This document shows, piece by piece, positions 13,353 through 14,101 of a DNA stretch of 14,101 bases. Where the stretch lies: the NCBI GenBank assembly GCA_044448905.1, contig JBIOHJ010000088.1:1-14101 (forward strand). The letters are read 5' to 3'. The notes below the pieces were generated by a model, which worked only from the letters and a program-made list of their open reading frames with translations, did no database searches and was not told the DNA's origin. Each line of letters starts with the position of its first letter. Position 1 is the first letter of the stretch. Both the position numbers and the translations under genes were made by a program. The DNA is from JBIOHJ01 sp044448905 (GTDB lineage Bacteria; Bacteroidota; Bacteroidia; AKYH767-A; OLB10).

Positions 13353-13360
13353 CAAAGGTA
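13353..13360 (-). promoter_or_regulatory. -7 box of the gyrB promoter
   Basis: Read on the minus strand this is TACCTTTG, an exact TAnnTTTG match 35 nt before the gyrB ATG. About 20 nt further upstream lies TTT rather than TTG. The rest of the 13318-13542 spacer is AT-rich with no further gene. Confidence 0.55.
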
Positions 13361-13515
13361 ACTTTTAGAAGCGTATTATAAAAGAAATTTTGAAAAAAAA
13401 TGAACAAATAAATGTGAGAAAAAGTATGCCTGCCTTTTTGGAAATACAAAGAAAATTCAGTATCAGTAATGGCAAAAAAAACAGGTAAGCGCTATAAAAA
13501 AGAGCCATGAAAAGT

Positions 13516-13539
13516 CTCCTCCCTGAAGGATTTAAGGAG
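13516..13539 (-). terminator. Possible terminator of the right-edge outer-membrane gene
   Basis: CTCCT (13516-13520) and AGGAG (13535-13539) can pair, with an added wobble pair, directly after the stop at 13543. On the minus strand the stem is followed by ACTTTTC and, further on, a T-run. The stem is short with a 13-nt loop, so this is tentative. Confidence 0.35.
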
Positions 13540-13542
13540 TTA

Positions 13543-14101
13543 TTAAAACGAATACGTCAACCCCGCCATCGCATTCAGCTTGTAGGAAGGATAGTTGTAC
13601 CAAATGTAATAACGGGTTGCCGTAAGATTATTAAGGTGAACAAACAGCGTAAGGTTTTTTGAGTACCGGTAATCAACTCCAAGGTTAAGGTCTAAGTAAG
13701 GTTTCAGGCTGGTTCCTTTTCCGTCAATACTAACGGCAGTGCGGCTGCCCGTGTAAAACATTTCAACTTTTGCAAAAATTTTATCAGCAATATTATAATT
13801 ACCGCCTAATGTGAAAACAAAATCGGGTTTAAACCAGGGCTTTAAAGTGTCCACGCTGTACGAAAAATAATCGGCTTTTAATTCGAAACCCAACTTGCTT
13901 CCACTCTTGTATTGGGCTTCGGCATGAATGTTAAATTGTGAATTGTCGTAATAATCCACCGAATAATCTGTGATGCCTGTTGTATTCAAACTATTCACAT
14001 AAAATACATCGTCATTCAGTTTCGAATACATTGCCCATGCAGCAATTTGAAATTCACGGTCGGGCTTAACTTCCAAACCGACTTTCAGGTTAAATTTATT
14101 A
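13543..14101 (-). CDS. Outer-membrane beta-barrel C-terminus, TonB-dependent-receptor-like (cut by window edge)
   Basis: The frame is open to the right edge, so only the last 185 residues are visible and the start lies outside. An internal Met is not the true start: upstream codons read NKFNLKVGLEVKPD, continuing the barrel. The visible part is a series of amphipathic strands (FQIAAWAMYSKL; LGFELKADYFSY; FVFTLGGNYNI; DLNLGVDYRYSKNLTLFVHL), then NNLTATRYYIWYNYPSYKL, ending GLTYSF with a terminal Phe as recognised by the Bam machinery. The end resembles TonB-dependent receptors of Bacteroidota, but without the plug domain the assignment stays general. Read leftward, opposite in position to the gyrB promoter. 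Confidence 0.7.
   Translation of the reverse strand, partial: NKFNLKVGLEVKPDREFQIAAWAMYSKLNDDVFYVNSLNTTGITDYSVDYYDNSQFNIHAEAQYKSGSKLGFELKADYFSYSVDTLKPWFKPDFVFTLGGNYNIADKIFAKVEMFYTGSRTAVSIDGKGTSLKPYLDLNLGVDYRYSKNLTLFVHLNNLTATRYYIWYNYPSYKLNAMAGLTYSF

Noticed and set aside
1..14101. CRISPR arrays, tRNA or rRNA genes
   Set aside because: No regularly spaced repeats and no cloverleaf or rRNA-like segment were recognised on either strand.

Overview
The window looks like chromosomal DNA of a member of the Bacteroidota. Several upstream regions carry the TAnnTTTG -7 box of that phylum, Shine-Dalgarno sites are mostly absent, one large secreted protein ends in a type IX secretion sorting domain, lipoproteins are abundant, and both window edges hold outer-membrane or envelope proteins of Bacteroidota type. 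A species cannot be named from sequence alone.

Layout. 1-769 (-): N-terminal 256 residues of a membrane protein with a von Willebrand-like domain, running off the left edge. 770-1066: divergent spacer with a large imperfect hairpin and the ndk promoter. 1067-1486 (+): ndk, nucleoside diphosphate kinase. 1599-3969 (+): an AT-rich array of four small accessory genes (three lipoproteins, one cytoplasmic protein). They are joined by repeated intergenic elements, one ending just before three of the start codons and a second following two of the stop codons. 4067-4858 (+): outer-membrane beta-barrel protein. 5134-9316 (+): probable operon of a secreted nine-repeat VCBS/FG-GAP protein with a T9SS C-terminus, a lipoprotein combining a cytochrome-c-like CX4CH domain with a beta-propeller, and a DCC-family thiol oxidoreductase that overlaps it by 4 nt. 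9331-9771 (-): convergent retropepsin-like aspartic protease. 9784-9805: strong hairpin terminator. 9835-10782 (-): mdh, malate dehydrogenase. 10870-11232 (-): four-helix-bundle (S23/IVP) protein between terminal inverted repeats. 11347-13317 (-): gyrB. 13543-14101 (-): C-terminal end of an outer-membrane barrel, TonB-receptor-like.

How it fits together. ndk, mdh and gyrB are conserved housekeeping genes. The accessory content sits in two places: the cassette-like lipoprotein array after ndk, and the repeat-bounded four-helix-bundle insertion between gyrB and mdh. The most noteworthy structure is the array, in which unrelated small genes share a portable leader of about 50 bp. The leader holds a palindrome and a purine-rich stretch next to the start codon, which suggests gene-by-gene acquisition or recombination at the repeats. 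The three-gene operon at 5134-9316 suggests an exported, possibly redox-active, envelope function; that is inference from domains and gene order.
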